Part shown: in pieces, positions 1 through 6,049 of the stretch | Position numbering within the stretch: position 1 is the first letter of the stretch | Layout of the letters: each line of letters begins with the position of its first letter | Notes under the pieces: generated by a model | Databases searched by the model: none | What the model was told of the DNA's origin: nothing | What the model saw: the letters and a program-made list of their open reading frames with translations, nothing else | Position numbers and translations under genes: made by a program | NCBI GenBank assembly: GCA_947629895.1 | Contig: CANRFP010000051.1 | Coordinates: forward strand, 1 to 8,739 | DNA length: 8,739 bases | Direction: 5' to 3' | Origin: an uncultured Clostridia bacterium | GTDB taxonomy: Bacteria > Bacillota_A > Clostridia > Christensenellales > UBA1242

Positions 1-928
1 GATTACAGGTGCCGCTCAAATGGACGGCGCAATCCTCGTTGTTGCTGCAACTGACGGTCCTATGCCTCAAACAAGAGAACACATCCTTCTTGCAAGACAG
101 GTTGGCGTTCCTTATATCGTTGTTTTCATGAACAAAACAGACCAAGTTGACGATCCAGAACTTTTGGAACTCGTTGAAATGGAAATCAGAGATTTGCTTT
201 CTGAATATGGTTTCCCAGGAGACAAAACTCCAATCATCAAGGGTTCTGCTTTGAAGGCTTTGGAAGCAGCTCAAGCTGGTAAGGCTGATGATCCTGCTTG
301 CCAACCTATTAAAGAACTTCTTGACGCTCTTGACAACTATATCCCAGAACCAAAGAGAGATATCGACAAACCTTTCCTTATGCCTGTTGAAGACGTTTTC
401 ACAATCACAGGACGTGGAACTGTTGCAACTGGTAGAGTTGAAAGAGGTGTCGTAAAAGTTAACGATGTTGTTGAAATCGTTGGTATGGGCGCTAAGAAGC
501 AAACTGTTGTAACCGGCGTTGAAATGTTCAGAAAACTTCTTGATGAAGGAAGAGCGGGAGACAACATTGGTGTTCTTCTTCGTGGTATTCAAAGAACAGA
601 AATCGAAAGAGGTCAAGTTCTTTGCAAACCAAACTCAATTCACCCACACACAAAGTTCACTGCTGAAGTTTATGTTTTGAAGAAAGAAGAAGGCGGCCGT
701 CACACTCCATTCTTTAATGGATACAGACCACAATTCTATTTCAGAACAACTGACGTAACCGGAACAATTGAACTTGAAAAAGGCGTTGAAATGGTTATGC
801 CTGGCGATAACGTAAGAATGACAATCGAACTTTCAAAAGAAATCGCTATTGAACAAGGACTTCGTTTCGCTATTCGTGAAGGCGGAAGAACAGTTGGTTC
901 TGGCGTTGTTGCTTCTATCATTGAATAA
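1..928 (+). CDS. tuf: Elongation factor Tu (5'-truncated by window edge)
   Basis: EF-Tu is the GTPase that delivers aminoacyl-tRNA to the ribosomal A site in the cytoplasm. The reading frame is already open at base 2 (ITGAAQMDG), so the ATG at base 20 is an internal Met, not the start. By comparison with E. coli EF-Tu, about 90 N-terminal residues (P-loop, switch I, DxxG) lie outside the window. The rest is complete: the guanine-specificity motif NKTD (usually NKCD) near window residue 44, SALKALE (G5) near 81, then beta-barrel domains 2 (from about residue 120, [13 protein letters not shown]) and 3 ([20 protein letters not shown]). It ends on TAA after ...VVASIIE. Codon choice differs from the neighbouring genes (more GGT, GTT, AAC and ATC), as expected for a very highly expressed gene. 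It is followed at once by a terminator, so it ends its transcription unit. Identity is essentially certain from continuous similarity. Confidence 0.98.
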   Translation, partial: ITGAAQMDGAILVVAATDGPMPQTREHILLARQVGVPYIVVFMNKTDQVDDPELLELVEMEIRDLLSEYGFPGDKTPIIKGSALKALEAAQAGKADDPACQPIKELLDALDNYIPEPKRDIDKPFLMPVEDVFTITGRGTVATGRVERGVVKVNDVVEIVGMGAKKQTVVTGVEMFRKLLDEGRAGDNIGVLLRGIQRTEIERGQVLCKPNSIHPHTKFTAEVYVLKKEEGGRHTPFFNGYRPQFYFRTTDVTGTIELEKGVEMVMPGDNVRMTIELSKEIAIEQGLRFAIREGGRTVGSGVVASIIE

Positions 929-936
929 TTTAATTA

Positions 937-966
937 AAAAAAGATTGCTTTTGCAATCTTTTTTTT
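937..966 (+). terminator. Rho-independent terminator of tuf
   Basis: A hairpin of 6 core pairs, GATTGC (943-948) with GCAATC (953-958), has a TTTT loop. It is flanked by an A-run on the left that extends the stem and eight T on the right (959-966). It lies 14 nt after the tuf stop codon. Confidence 0.9.
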
Positions 967-970
967 CGCC

Positions 971-987
971 TTTAAACCTAGTTTAAA
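971..987. repeat. Short perfect inverted repeat between two terminators
   Basis: TTTAAAC (971-977), spacer CTA, GTTTAAA (981-987). It is a 7-bp perfect palindromic arm pair lying between the tuf terminator and the terminator of the convergent ankyrin-like gene. It has no T-tract of its own and no assigned role. It could be a protein site or simply an AT-rich coincidence. Confidence 0.4.
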
Positions 988-990
988 CAA

Positions 991-1018
991 AAAAAAGACT
1001 AATATTTTAGTCTTTTTT
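991..1018. terminator. Bidirectional terminator, mainly serving the minus-strand ankyrin-like gene
   Basis: Stem GACTAA (997-1002) with TTAGTC (1007-1012), loop TATT. Seven or more A lie on the left and six T on the right, so either strand gives a hairpin plus U-tract. Read on the minus strand it starts only 4 nt after the TAA stop of the ankyrin-like gene. On the plus strand it would be a second, back-up stop for tuf read-through. Confidence 0.85.
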
Positions 1019-1772
1019 ATTTGTCAAGAGAATCAGACATCGCTTTAATGATTGCATTTGCTTTTTCGTTATAGAAAAAATCTTCATCAATGCGGCTCTC
1101 TTTTTGCAATGTAAACAAAGCCGTTGAGGTTGATTTTGCGCCATAATCCAACAAATCTGAAACAATATCCAAGTTTAGTAGCGAGCTGGCGTAGTCAATT
1201 GGCAGCACTTCATCATGCTTTATAAAAATATTTTTATTTGGGCCAAAAGATGGAATTATTCCGCTTTCATATACAGGGGAGTTTAAGTCAAATTTGCCAG
1301 AAGATATAAACACGTGTGCAAGTGATGGTTGATGTGAGCGAATTGATGGGCCAATTGGATTAAGCCATTTTAAGCAATCCTCTCCATCTTTAAAAAAAAC
1401 TTCGGCTTTTACATCTAAATCATCCCTCTCCAGCAGAGCTTTTGCCATTTCATCTCGCAGAGCCTTCATTCTTGTTTTTTCTTCCGGTTCAAGTTCAGAA
1501 AAAAAGTATACAGAATATTTAAAATCGCTAAATTCATAAATAGCTGGAATGTTTTTCTCATCGGAAAAGTTGATGTCTAAATCTTTTCGTTTTAACATCT
1601 CATAAAAAAATTCTTTTGGCAGTTCATTTCGCAAAGCGCTTTTTGTTATTTGATTGAAAAGACGAATGCCGTCTCTGTTTGTTGTGTTGACTTGAGTGTT
1701 GTTGTCTGCAAGAAGATTTTTAAATGTTTCAAAATCCTTTTCTTTGCATGCCAACCAAAGTTGATTCTCCAT
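1017..1772 (-). CDS. Ankyrin-repeat-like protein, function unknown
   Basis: Predicted 251-aa soluble protein with no signal peptide or membrane segment. The N-terminus (LWLACKEKDFETFKNLL, then N-x-x-NRDG) and a later stretch (LPIDYASSLLNLDIVSDLLDYGA, near residues 198-220) follow the helix-turn-helix and DxG pattern of ankyrin repeats. The middle, rich in acidic and aromatic residues, is too divergent to assign. Ankyrin proteins generally bind other proteins; no catalytic motif is visible here. The frame is open further upstream to 1817, but the ATG at 1772 is chosen. It has AAAGGA 8 nt before it, and the promoter at 1797-1825 overlaps the upstream extension, so a longer protein could not be made from that promoter. 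It is convergent with tuf and divergent from the gene at 1924. The family call is moderately sure and the function is unknown. Confidence 0.75.
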   Translation of the reverse strand: MENQLWLACKEKDFETFKNLLADNNTQVNTTNRDGIRLFNQITKSALRNELPKEFFYEMLKRKDLDINFSDEKNIPAIYEFSDFKYSVYFFSELEPEEKTRMKALRDEMAKALLERDDLDVKAEVFFKDGEDCLKWLNPIGPSIRSHQPSLAHVFISSGKFDLNSPVYESGIIPSFGPNKNIFIKHDEVLPIDYASSLLNLDIVSDLLDYGAKSTSTALFTLQKESRIDEDFFYNEKANAIIKAMSDSLDK

Positions 1773-1796
1773 AATTTTTCCTTTTAATGCAAGAAA

Positions 1797-1825
1797 GTTA
1801 TAACATACTTGCCACATTTTGTCAA
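1797..1825 (-). promoter_or_regulatory. Sigma-A type promoter of the ankyrin-like gene
   Basis: On the minus strand there is a perfect -35 TTGACA (1825-1820), a 17-bp spacer, and -10 TATAAC (1802-1797) preceded by TG one base upstream (extended -10). The predicted start of transcription is near 1790, giving a leader of about 18 nt with the AAAGGA ribosome binding site. This promoter position fixes the start codon at 1772. Confidence 0.85.
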
Positions 1826-1834
1826 GTATTTTCT

Positions 1835-1868
1835 AAATTTACGAACAAAAAGCTTAAAGAGTAAATTT
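1835..1868. repeat. Inverted repeat between divergent promoters (candidate operator)
   Basis: AAATTTAC (1835-1842) and GTAAATTT (1861-1868) are perfect 8-bp inverted arms separated by 18 bp. The pair sits between the -35 boxes of the two divergent promoters (1820-1825 minus and 1873-1878 plus), nearly centred, with AAGCTT at 1850-1855 close to the middle. The geometry suits a dimeric regulator acting on both genes. No regulator gene is visible nearby, and AT-richness makes chance possible. Confidence 0.4.
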
Positions 1869-1872
1869 GTTC

Positions 1873-1901
1873 TTGACAATGGGGAATAATTATGTTATCA
1901 T
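1873..1901 (+). promoter_or_regulatory. Sigma-A type promoter of the WG-repeat-like gene
   Basis: Perfect -35 TTGACA (1873-1878), 17-bp spacer, -10 TATCAT (1896-1901) preceded by TGT (extended -10). The leader to the ATG at 1924 is short and contains GAGGAGGG (1913-1920), a near-perfect Shine-Dalgarno. The arrangement mirrors the minus-strand promoter 48 bp away. Confidence 0.85.
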
Positions 1902-1923
1902 TATTGAAATTTGAGGAGGGATT

Positions 1924-2979
1924 ATGGTTGAAGAAGACTTTATCCGTGCAGAATTTCATTGTGGCTGGAGAGTGATTGAAAAGCCAGATGGTTACACTTT
2001 TATAAATTTGAAAGGACAAGTTATGCCTCATAGATTTTGGAAAGTTTCTGACTTTGACGAGGAAACCGGTGTTGCACAAGTTGAGTTTATGACGTTTGGC
2101 AGAGGGTGCGTTACTTTTGATTGCCGTGTTTTGCCATTGCCTTTTGATGGTGAAATTGTTGACCAACTCACAGAAGAAAAAGGAGTTTATAAAATCCATT
2201 TGCCACACAAACGCACAATTTATAGGGTTTATAACAGCAAAACCAAAAAACTTGAAGATAAATTTGCAGATTGGAAAATTGTTAAAACGTTCAAAGATGG
2301 CGGCAAGCTGGTTGGGGTTGCGCCAAAAAGTTATCGTTTTGTGGATAAGGGTGGCAAACTTAGTGTTTTAAGTTATAGAGAGTGGATGGACACTTCTCTT
2401 GGCACTTTGGTGACACATAACGGAGTTGCTTGGGCACCAATTCAAGAAGGCAAACTAAACACTTTTGAAATGTATTTTTTAGACCATCAAGATGAAAAGG
2501 GGATGTATTTCAAAGGGGAAAAGGGCGAGTTTTTACTCACAAAAGATGGAGAATTTACTCCTTTTCAATTTGAGGATGTGAATTTGCAACGCTTGAACAA
2601 AAACTCCACACCAACTCACAAAAATCCAGATGTTTTGTTGCATTCCAAAAATATTACAGTTTATAAAAAGAAGCCTTCGCAAAAATATCACACTGTTGCT
2701 TTGGATGTTGAAGGACAAAGATATGCTTTGGAAGAGCTTGGCGAGGACTTAAAAGTTTTGGGTGCTTACAAAAACAGTGAAACAAAACAGGTATACCTTT
2801 TTGGGCGCCATGATGGCGAAGATGCAATTTGGTGGAATTTGGATGAAAAAGGAAACGTTGAAAAATTAAGCGATGTTTGTGATTATGGCTATGACAAATA
2901 TGGCACCATAGTAAGCCAAGGGAAAACGGTGATTTTTAAAGCAAGAGACATAGAAAATCAAAGTGCAAAAACTTTATAA
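1924..2979 (+). CDS. Hypothetical protein with WG-repeat-like N-terminus
   Basis: 351 aa, soluble, with no signal peptide and no transmembrane segment. I do not recognise a family for the whole chain. Residues 14-55 (GWRVIEKPDGYTFINLKGQVM...F..VSDFDEETGVAQV) resemble the WG/KWG beta-repeat pattern, where a short aromatic-rich strand, an Asn-x-x-Gly turn and an acidic FxxG turn alternate. Later parts keep many beta-hairpin-like Gly/Asp/Lys turns (YRFVDKGGKLSV, GMYFKGEKGEFLL, IWWNLDEKGNVEKL). This suggests an irregular all-beta repeat fold or propeller-like protein. No catalytic signature is visible. The start is fixed by GAGGAGGG 3 nt upstream and by the promoter. It is monocistronic: own promoter, own terminator. 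It is divergent from the ankyrin-like gene with a shared control region, which hints at co-regulation. Coding is convincing; function is unknown. Confidence 0.8.
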   Translation: MVEEDFIRAEFHCGWRVIEKPDGYTFINLKGQVMPHRFWKVSDFDEETGVAQVEFMTFGRGCVTFDCRVLPLPFDGEIVDQLTEEKGVYKIHLPHKRTIYRVYNSKTKKLEDKFADWKIVKTFKDGGKLVGVAPKSYRFVDKGGKLSVLSYREWMDTSLGTLVTHNGVAWAPIQEGKLNTFEMYFLDHQDEKGMYFKGEKGEFLLTKDGEFTPFQFEDVNLQRLNKNSTPTHKNPDVLLHSKNITVYKKKPSQKYHTVALDVEGQRYALEELGEDLKVLGAYKNSETKQVYLFGRHDGEDAIWWNLDEKGNVEKLSDVCDYGYDKYGTIVSQGKTVIFKARDIENQSAKTL

Positions 2980-2984
2980 AAACG

Positions 2985-3014
2985 AAAAATGGCAAAATTT
3001 ATGCCATTTTTTTG
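2985..3014 (+). terminator. Rho-independent terminator after the WG-repeat-like gene
   Basis: Stem ATGGCA (2989-2994) with TGCCAT (3002-3007), a 7-nt loop AAATTTA, then seven T (3008-3014). A-run on the 5' side. It begins within 10 nt of the stop codon. Confidence 0.88.
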
Positions 3015-3051
3015 TTAAAATAATCAATTTTTTTGTTTTTTTTGAAAAAGT

Positions 3052-3080
3052 TTGACATTTTGATGCTCAAAGCTTAAAAT
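3052..3080 (+). promoter_or_regulatory. Sigma-A type promoter of the zinc-ribbon membrane gene
   Basis: Perfect -35 TTGACA (3052-3057), 17-bp spacer, -10 TAAAAT (3075-3080). Followed by AGGAGGG (3094-3100) and ATG at 3107. The -10 sits in AAAGCTTAAAATGAATTTGT, which closely resembles a segment at 1849-1870 between the divergent promoters. Confidence 0.82.
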
Positions 3081-3106
3081 GAATTTGTGTTTTAGGAGGG
3101 AAATAA

Positions 3107-3538
3107 ATGAGGCATTTTGTTAAGATTTTTGCTATTATACTTTTCTCAATTGTGCTGGGTGTTGTTGGATATGAAATTTACAACATTGTGTTTACAGACA
3201 ACATCAATTTGGCTTTGCATATTTCCTTTCTTGCTGTTGGAGTGGTTGTGGGTTTAGGTTTGATTTTGTTTTTGGCAATCAAAACTAAGAGAGATAAATG
3301 CAGTTGCAACAAATGTGGAAGTTCTCTTAAAGGCTGTGCATATGAATGGCAGTTGGTGAGAATTTACGACACTTTGGAAAATCAAATGGCACAATATCAA
3401 GTAACGGCAACTTGTCCTAAATGCGGAAAAGAAAAAATTTTTAACAAAGATTTTATTGTTGCAAGTGAAAGAACGGGCGCTGTGGCAAATCCTCAAAAAC
3501 TGATTGAAGATTGGTGCAAACAAATGTTTGGACATTAA
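3107..3538 (+). CDS. Two-helix membrane protein with C-terminal zinc ribbon, unknown function
   Basis: 143 aa. Two hydrophobic segments, about residues 5-23 and 37-58, with a short loop between them; the second is followed by KTKRDK. The positive-inside rule would therefore place the C-terminal domain in the cytoplasm. That domain has paired cysteines C67-x2-C70 and C103-x2-C106 (CNKCG and CPKCG knuckles), a typical zinc-ribbon spacing, plus extra cysteines at 65 and 77. The first helix could alternatively be read as an uncleaved signal anchor. ATG at 3107 is preceded by AGGAGGG at the right distance. It is monocistronic, with its own promoter and a terminator 10-20 nt downstream. Membrane-tethered zinc ribbons occur in many unrelated small proteins, so no role is assigned. 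Confidence 0.8.
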   Translation: MRHFVKIFAIILFSIVLGVVGYEIYNIVFTDNINLALHISFLAVGVVVGLGLILFLAIKTKRDKCSCNKCGSSLKGCAYEWQLVRIYDTLENQMAQYQVTATCPKCGKEKIFNKDFIVASERTGAVANPQKLIEDWCKQMFGH

Positions 3539-3540
3539 AA

Positions 3541-3572
3541 ATTAAAAAAAACTGCAATTTGCAGTTTTTTTT
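3541..3572. terminator. Bidirectional terminator between convergent genes
   Basis: Stem ACTGCA (3551-3556) with TGCAGT (3560-3565), a 3-nt loop ATT. There are seven A before and a run of T after (3565-3572), so the plus and minus strands both form a hairpin with U-tract. It ends transcription of the zinc-ribbon gene and can also stop the aminopeptidase gene, whose stop codon is about 45 nt away on the other side. Confidence 0.88.
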
Positions 3573-3617
3573 AAGATTTTTGTTTATTTTTTTTGATTTT
3601 TTTGTTTATTTTATAAT

Positions 3618-5039
3618 TTATTTCATATCTTTTAAGAATGCTTTGTAGAAAAGATATGCATGATAGATGTCAAGTTTTGAGGCAACTTCAAATGGGGCGT
3701 GCATTGAAAGAAGTGGAATTCCGGCATCAATCACGTTCATGCCATATTCTGCCAAAATGTAGGCGATTGTTCCGCCGCCACCTTGGTCAACTTTTCCCAT
3801 TTCGGTGAATTGGAAGAATATTTTGTTGTCCTCCAAAATTTTTCTAAGCTTTGCAATATATTCTGGGGCAGCATCGTTTGCACCACTTTTTCCGCGATGG
3901 CCGGTGTATTTATTAAAGGAAATTCCGCATGCAAGAAAGGCATCTGTTTGAATGTTGTATGCGGCAGCCCAAGATGGGTCATAGCCAGCAGTGACATCAC
4001 TTGAAATCATGTTTGAATTTGTGAGAGTTCTTTTTAATGAAAGTTCGTTGTTGTATTGCCCAGCCAAATTCATAACCTCAGCCACAACATTTTCAAAAAA
4101 TCTGCTCTTCATGCCTGTTGCGCCGTTGCTGCCAATTTCTTCTTTGTCCACAAGAAGGCAAACGGCTGTGCGTTTTGGTTTTTCGCATTCCAAAATTGCT
4201 TGAAGGGAGGTGTAGGCACAAGAACGGTCGTCATGGCCATAGCCAACAACCATAGAGCGGTCCAAGCCCAAATCTCTTGCTCTGCCAGCAGGAACAATTT
4301 CAAGTTCGGCACTGATTAAATCGTCCTCCTCGATGTTATATGAGGTTTTCAAAATTTTGCGAAGATTTTCAATCACAACTTCATCTTCTTTATCCTTTTT
4401 AAAGGACATATTTCCAACAACAATGTCAAGTTGCTCGCCGCTCACTTCTTCTTTGCCAGCCTCTTTTTTAAGGTGAGGAAGAAGGTCGGAAATATAGAAC
4501 ACTGGGTCATTTTCCTTTTCGCCAATGTTCACATTGATGACTGTTCCGTTTTTCTTAACCACAACTCCATGCATTGCAAGAGGAAGGGTTATCCATTGAT
4601 AATACTTTATTCCGCCATAATAGTGCGTGTCCATGAGGCAGAAGCCATTTTTTTCATAGAGTGGATTTTGTTTGAGGTCAAGTCTTGGGCTGTCGATATG
4701 CGCGCCAAGAATGTTTAAACCTGATTCAAATTTGTCTGTTCCAAGCACAAACAAAGCAACAGACTTATCTCTGTTCACAGCGTAAACTTTGTCGCCAGCT
4801 TTTAATTTTGTTTGGTTTTTTATGGCTGTGTCCAAATTTACAAATCCATGTTTTTCTGCCTCCGCACAACAGAAGGCGGCGCACTCTCTTTCCGTTTTGT
4901 TTTCAGAAAGAAATTTCATATATCCTTCATTGAATTTGAACACCACTTTTTGTTGATTTTCGTTGCATAAACACCATTTGTTTTTAACTTTTGTTGCTTT
5001 TTCAAAATTATTTTCAATTTTATTTGTTTTTGTTGCCAT
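3618..5039 (-). CDS. M18 family zinc aminopeptidase (aspartyl aminopeptidase type)
   Basis: Cytoplasmic di-zinc exopeptidase that removes N-terminal residues from peptides; 473 aa, normal for the family. Family landmarks appear in order. HID at 114-116 (usual HxD metal motif in LGAHIDSPRLD) and YYGGIKYYQW at 140-149 come first. GHDDRS at 269-273 has the bridging Asp, and DKEEIGS at 298-304 has catalytic Glu300 and metal ligand Glu301. SSDVTAG at 347-352 has the metal-ligand Asp, GHRGKSGANDA follows at 380-390, and SMHAPFE at 445-451 has the last His. All expected metal and catalytic positions look present, so it should be active. The start ATG (5039-5037) has AGGAG 6 nt upstream. It is monocistronic on the minus strand, divergent from sepF. 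Substrate preference (acidic or hydrophobic N-terminus) cannot be read from sequence; bacterial members are named apeA, apeB or pepC inconsistently, so no symbol is given. Confidence 0.95.
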   Translation of the reverse strand: MATKTNKIENNFEKATKVKNKWCLCNENQQKVVFKFNEGYMKFLSENKTERECAAFCCAEAEKHGFVNLDTAIKNQTKLKAGDKVYAVNRDKSVALFVLGTDKFESGLNILGAHIDSPRLDLKQNPLYEKNGFCLMDTHYYGGIKYYQWITLPLAMHGVVVKKNGTVINVNIGEKENDPVFYISDLLPHLKKEAGKEEVSGEQLDIVVGNMSFKKDKEDEVVIENLRKILKTSYNIEEDDLISAELEIVPAGRARDLGLDRSMVVGYGHDDRSCAYTSLQAILECEKPKRTAVCLLVDKEEIGSNGATGMKSRFFENVVAEVMNLAGQYNNELSLKRTLTNSNMISSDVTAGYDPSWAAAYNIQTDAFLACGISFNKYTGHRGKSGANDAAPEYIAKLRKILEDNKIFFQFTEMGKVDQGGGGTIAYILAEYGMNVIDAGIPLLSMHAPFEVASKLDIYHAYLFYKAFLKDMK

Positions 5040-5078
5040 TTTGCTCTCCTTTTCTTATTTATTTTAGTTTTCATTTGT

Positions 5079-5107
5079 ATTTTATCAATTTTATTTTTTG
5101 CTGTCAA
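5079..5107 (-). promoter_or_regulatory. Sigma-A type promoter of the aminopeptidase gene
   Basis: Minus strand: perfect -35 TTGACA (5107-5102), 17-bp spacer, -10 TAAAAT (5084-5079). The leader of about 30 nt carries AGGAG (5050-5046) before the ATG at 5039. Confidence 0.8.
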
Positions 5108-5123
5108 ATATATTTTATTTATT

Positions 5124-5154
5124 TTGAAATTTCTTTTTTTTGTGTTATTATAAT
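5124..5154 (+). promoter_or_regulatory. Promoter of the sepF-lspA-rluD-phosphatase operon
   Basis: Perfect -10 TATAAT at 5149-5154 with TTGAAA at 5124-5129 (19-bp spacer). An overlapping TATTAT at 5146-5151 would give a better 16-bp spacer. It is followed by AAGGTGAG (5161-5168), the ribosome binding site for the ATG at 5174. The -35 lies 17 bp from the minus-strand -35, so the two promoters are close but do not overlap. Confidence 0.65.
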
Positions 5155-5173
5155 CAAAAGAAGGTGAGAATTT

Positions 5174-5536
5174 ATGGGGCTTATGGACTATATTTACAGA
5201 TTTTTTGGCTTTGAGGGTGATGACGTGAAAGTGGTGAAGAAAAAACCAACTCCTCGCGCCACTTACAACCTTAAAGTTTCTCAAAAATTGCCTGACGAAA
5301 TTGACGGGGTGAGGGTTTATTATCCTCAAACGCTTGGTGAAGCGAAGGAAAAGGCGGAAATGCTGAGAAAAAACACTCCATTTTTTATCGATTTTAGAGG
5401 TTGTTCTTCAAATGATAAAGCAAGTGCTTTGGACTATTTTGAGGGCGTGATTGACGTTCTTGGGGCAAAAATGGAACTTGTTGAGAAAAATTTGTATATC
5501 TTTTTGCCTAAAAATATGGATGTTGAAAAGGAATAA
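5174..5536 (+). CDS. sepF: Cell division protein SepF
   Basis: SepF binds the FtsZ C-terminal tail, bundles FtsZ filaments and anchors the Z-ring to the membrane in Gram-positive bacteria. 120 aa, a little shorter than B. subtilis SepF (about 150). Residues 1-13 (MGLMDYIYRFFGF) form a short amphipathic, aromatic-rich segment matching the SepF membrane anchor. A charged linker follows at about 14-44. The SepF domain fills 45-116, with the VRVYYPQTLGEAKEKAEMLR stretch, the buried strand FFIDFRG and the pattern DYFEGVIDVLGAKMELVEKN then IFLPKNMDV, typical of the dimerising beta-sheet. Start supported by AAGGTGAG. It is the first gene of a compact operon ending in the histidine phosphatase. The expected ylmG, ylmH, divIVA and ileS between sepF and lspA are absent here. 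Confidence 0.92.
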   Translation: MGLMDYIYRFFGFEGDDVKVVKKKPTPRATYNLKVSQKLPDEIDGVRVYYPQTLGEAKEKAEMLRKNTPFFIDFRGCSSNDKASALDYFEGVIDVLGAKMELVEKNLYIFLPKNMDVEKE

Positions 5537-5539
5537 TTT

Positions 5540-6049
5540 GTGAAAAAACAATTTTGGATTAAATTTTCGGTTATGTGCGCAATAATTGTGGCCATTTTGG
5601 TGCTGGATTTGGTTACCAAATATGTTTTTGACGTCACTTTGGCAGACGGAAAAAATGTGACGGTTATCCCTTATTTATTCAATTTTCAACTTGTTCACAA
5701 CTATGGTGCGGCGTGGGGCATTTTGGCGGGCAGACAGGTGTTTTTGCTATTGCTCTCTGTGGTGTTTTTGGCAATGTTTATTGTGTATTATGTTAAAGAA
5801 AAAAACAAAACATGGCTTTTGAACATCACCTATGGCTTTCTTATTTCGGGGTGCATTGGGAATTTGTATGACAGGCTTGTTTTTGGCTATGTTCGCGACT
5901 TTATTCAGTTTGATTTTTGGAAAAGTTTTCCAATTTTCAATTTTGCAGATTGTGCACTTGTGATTGGCGTGGTGCTTTTTGTTGTTTATCTCATTGTTTA
6001 CTTTGTTAAAAGCAAAAAAGTTGAAGGAAAAAAGAATGACAAAAAGTAA
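5540..6049 (+). CDS. lspA: Lipoprotein signal peptidase (signal peptidase II)
   Basis: Membrane aspartyl protease that cleaves the signal peptide of prolipoproteins after lipid attachment to the +1 Cys. 169 aa, normal length, four hydrophobic segments (about 8-30, 66-85, 93-110, 137-157). Conserved boxes: DLVTK (23-27), LVHNYGAAWGIL (51-62), GNLYDRLVFGYVRDFIQF (107-124) and IFNFADCALVIG (132-143). The catalytic Asp pair corresponds to Asp120 and Asp137. The start is GTG at 5540, 3 nt after the sepF stop; its AAAGGAA ribosome binding site (5527-5533) lies inside the end of sepF, so translation is probably coupled. The C-terminal tail is very lysine-rich (KSKKVEGKKNDKK), facing the cytoplasm, and encodes the start of the next gene in another frame. 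Confidence 0.96.
   Translation: MKKQFWIKFSVMCAIIVAILVLDLVTKYVFDVTLADGKNVTVIPYLFNFQLVHNYGAAWGILAGRQVFLLLLSVVFLAMFIVYYVKEKNKTWLLNITYGFLISGCIGNLYDRLVFGYVRDFIQFDFWKSFPIFNFADCALVIGVVLFVVYLIVYFVKSKKVEGKKNDKK

Noticed and set aside
1773..1817. N-terminal extension of the ankyrin-like gene to a start at 1817
   Set aside because: This stretch overlaps the gene's own -10 and -35 boxes and has no ribosome binding site; the ATG at 1772 has AAAGGA at proper spacing.
1822..2208. 128-codon minus-strand open frame opposite the WG-repeat-like gene
   Set aside because: It runs across the divergent promoters and opposite a well-supported gene, has no ribosome binding site of its own, and shows no recognisable protein.
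4916..5329. 137-codon minus-strand open frame spanning the aminopeptidase start and sepF
   Set aside because: It crosses two divergent promoters and two strongly supported genes; low-complexity Lys/Asn composition reflects AT-rich DNA.
5964..6035. Longer start for the pseudouridine synthase
   Set aside because: It would overlap lspA by 86 nt and add a hydrophobic segment that is only lspA read in another frame; ATG at 6036 has a ribosome binding site and fits the S4 domain start.
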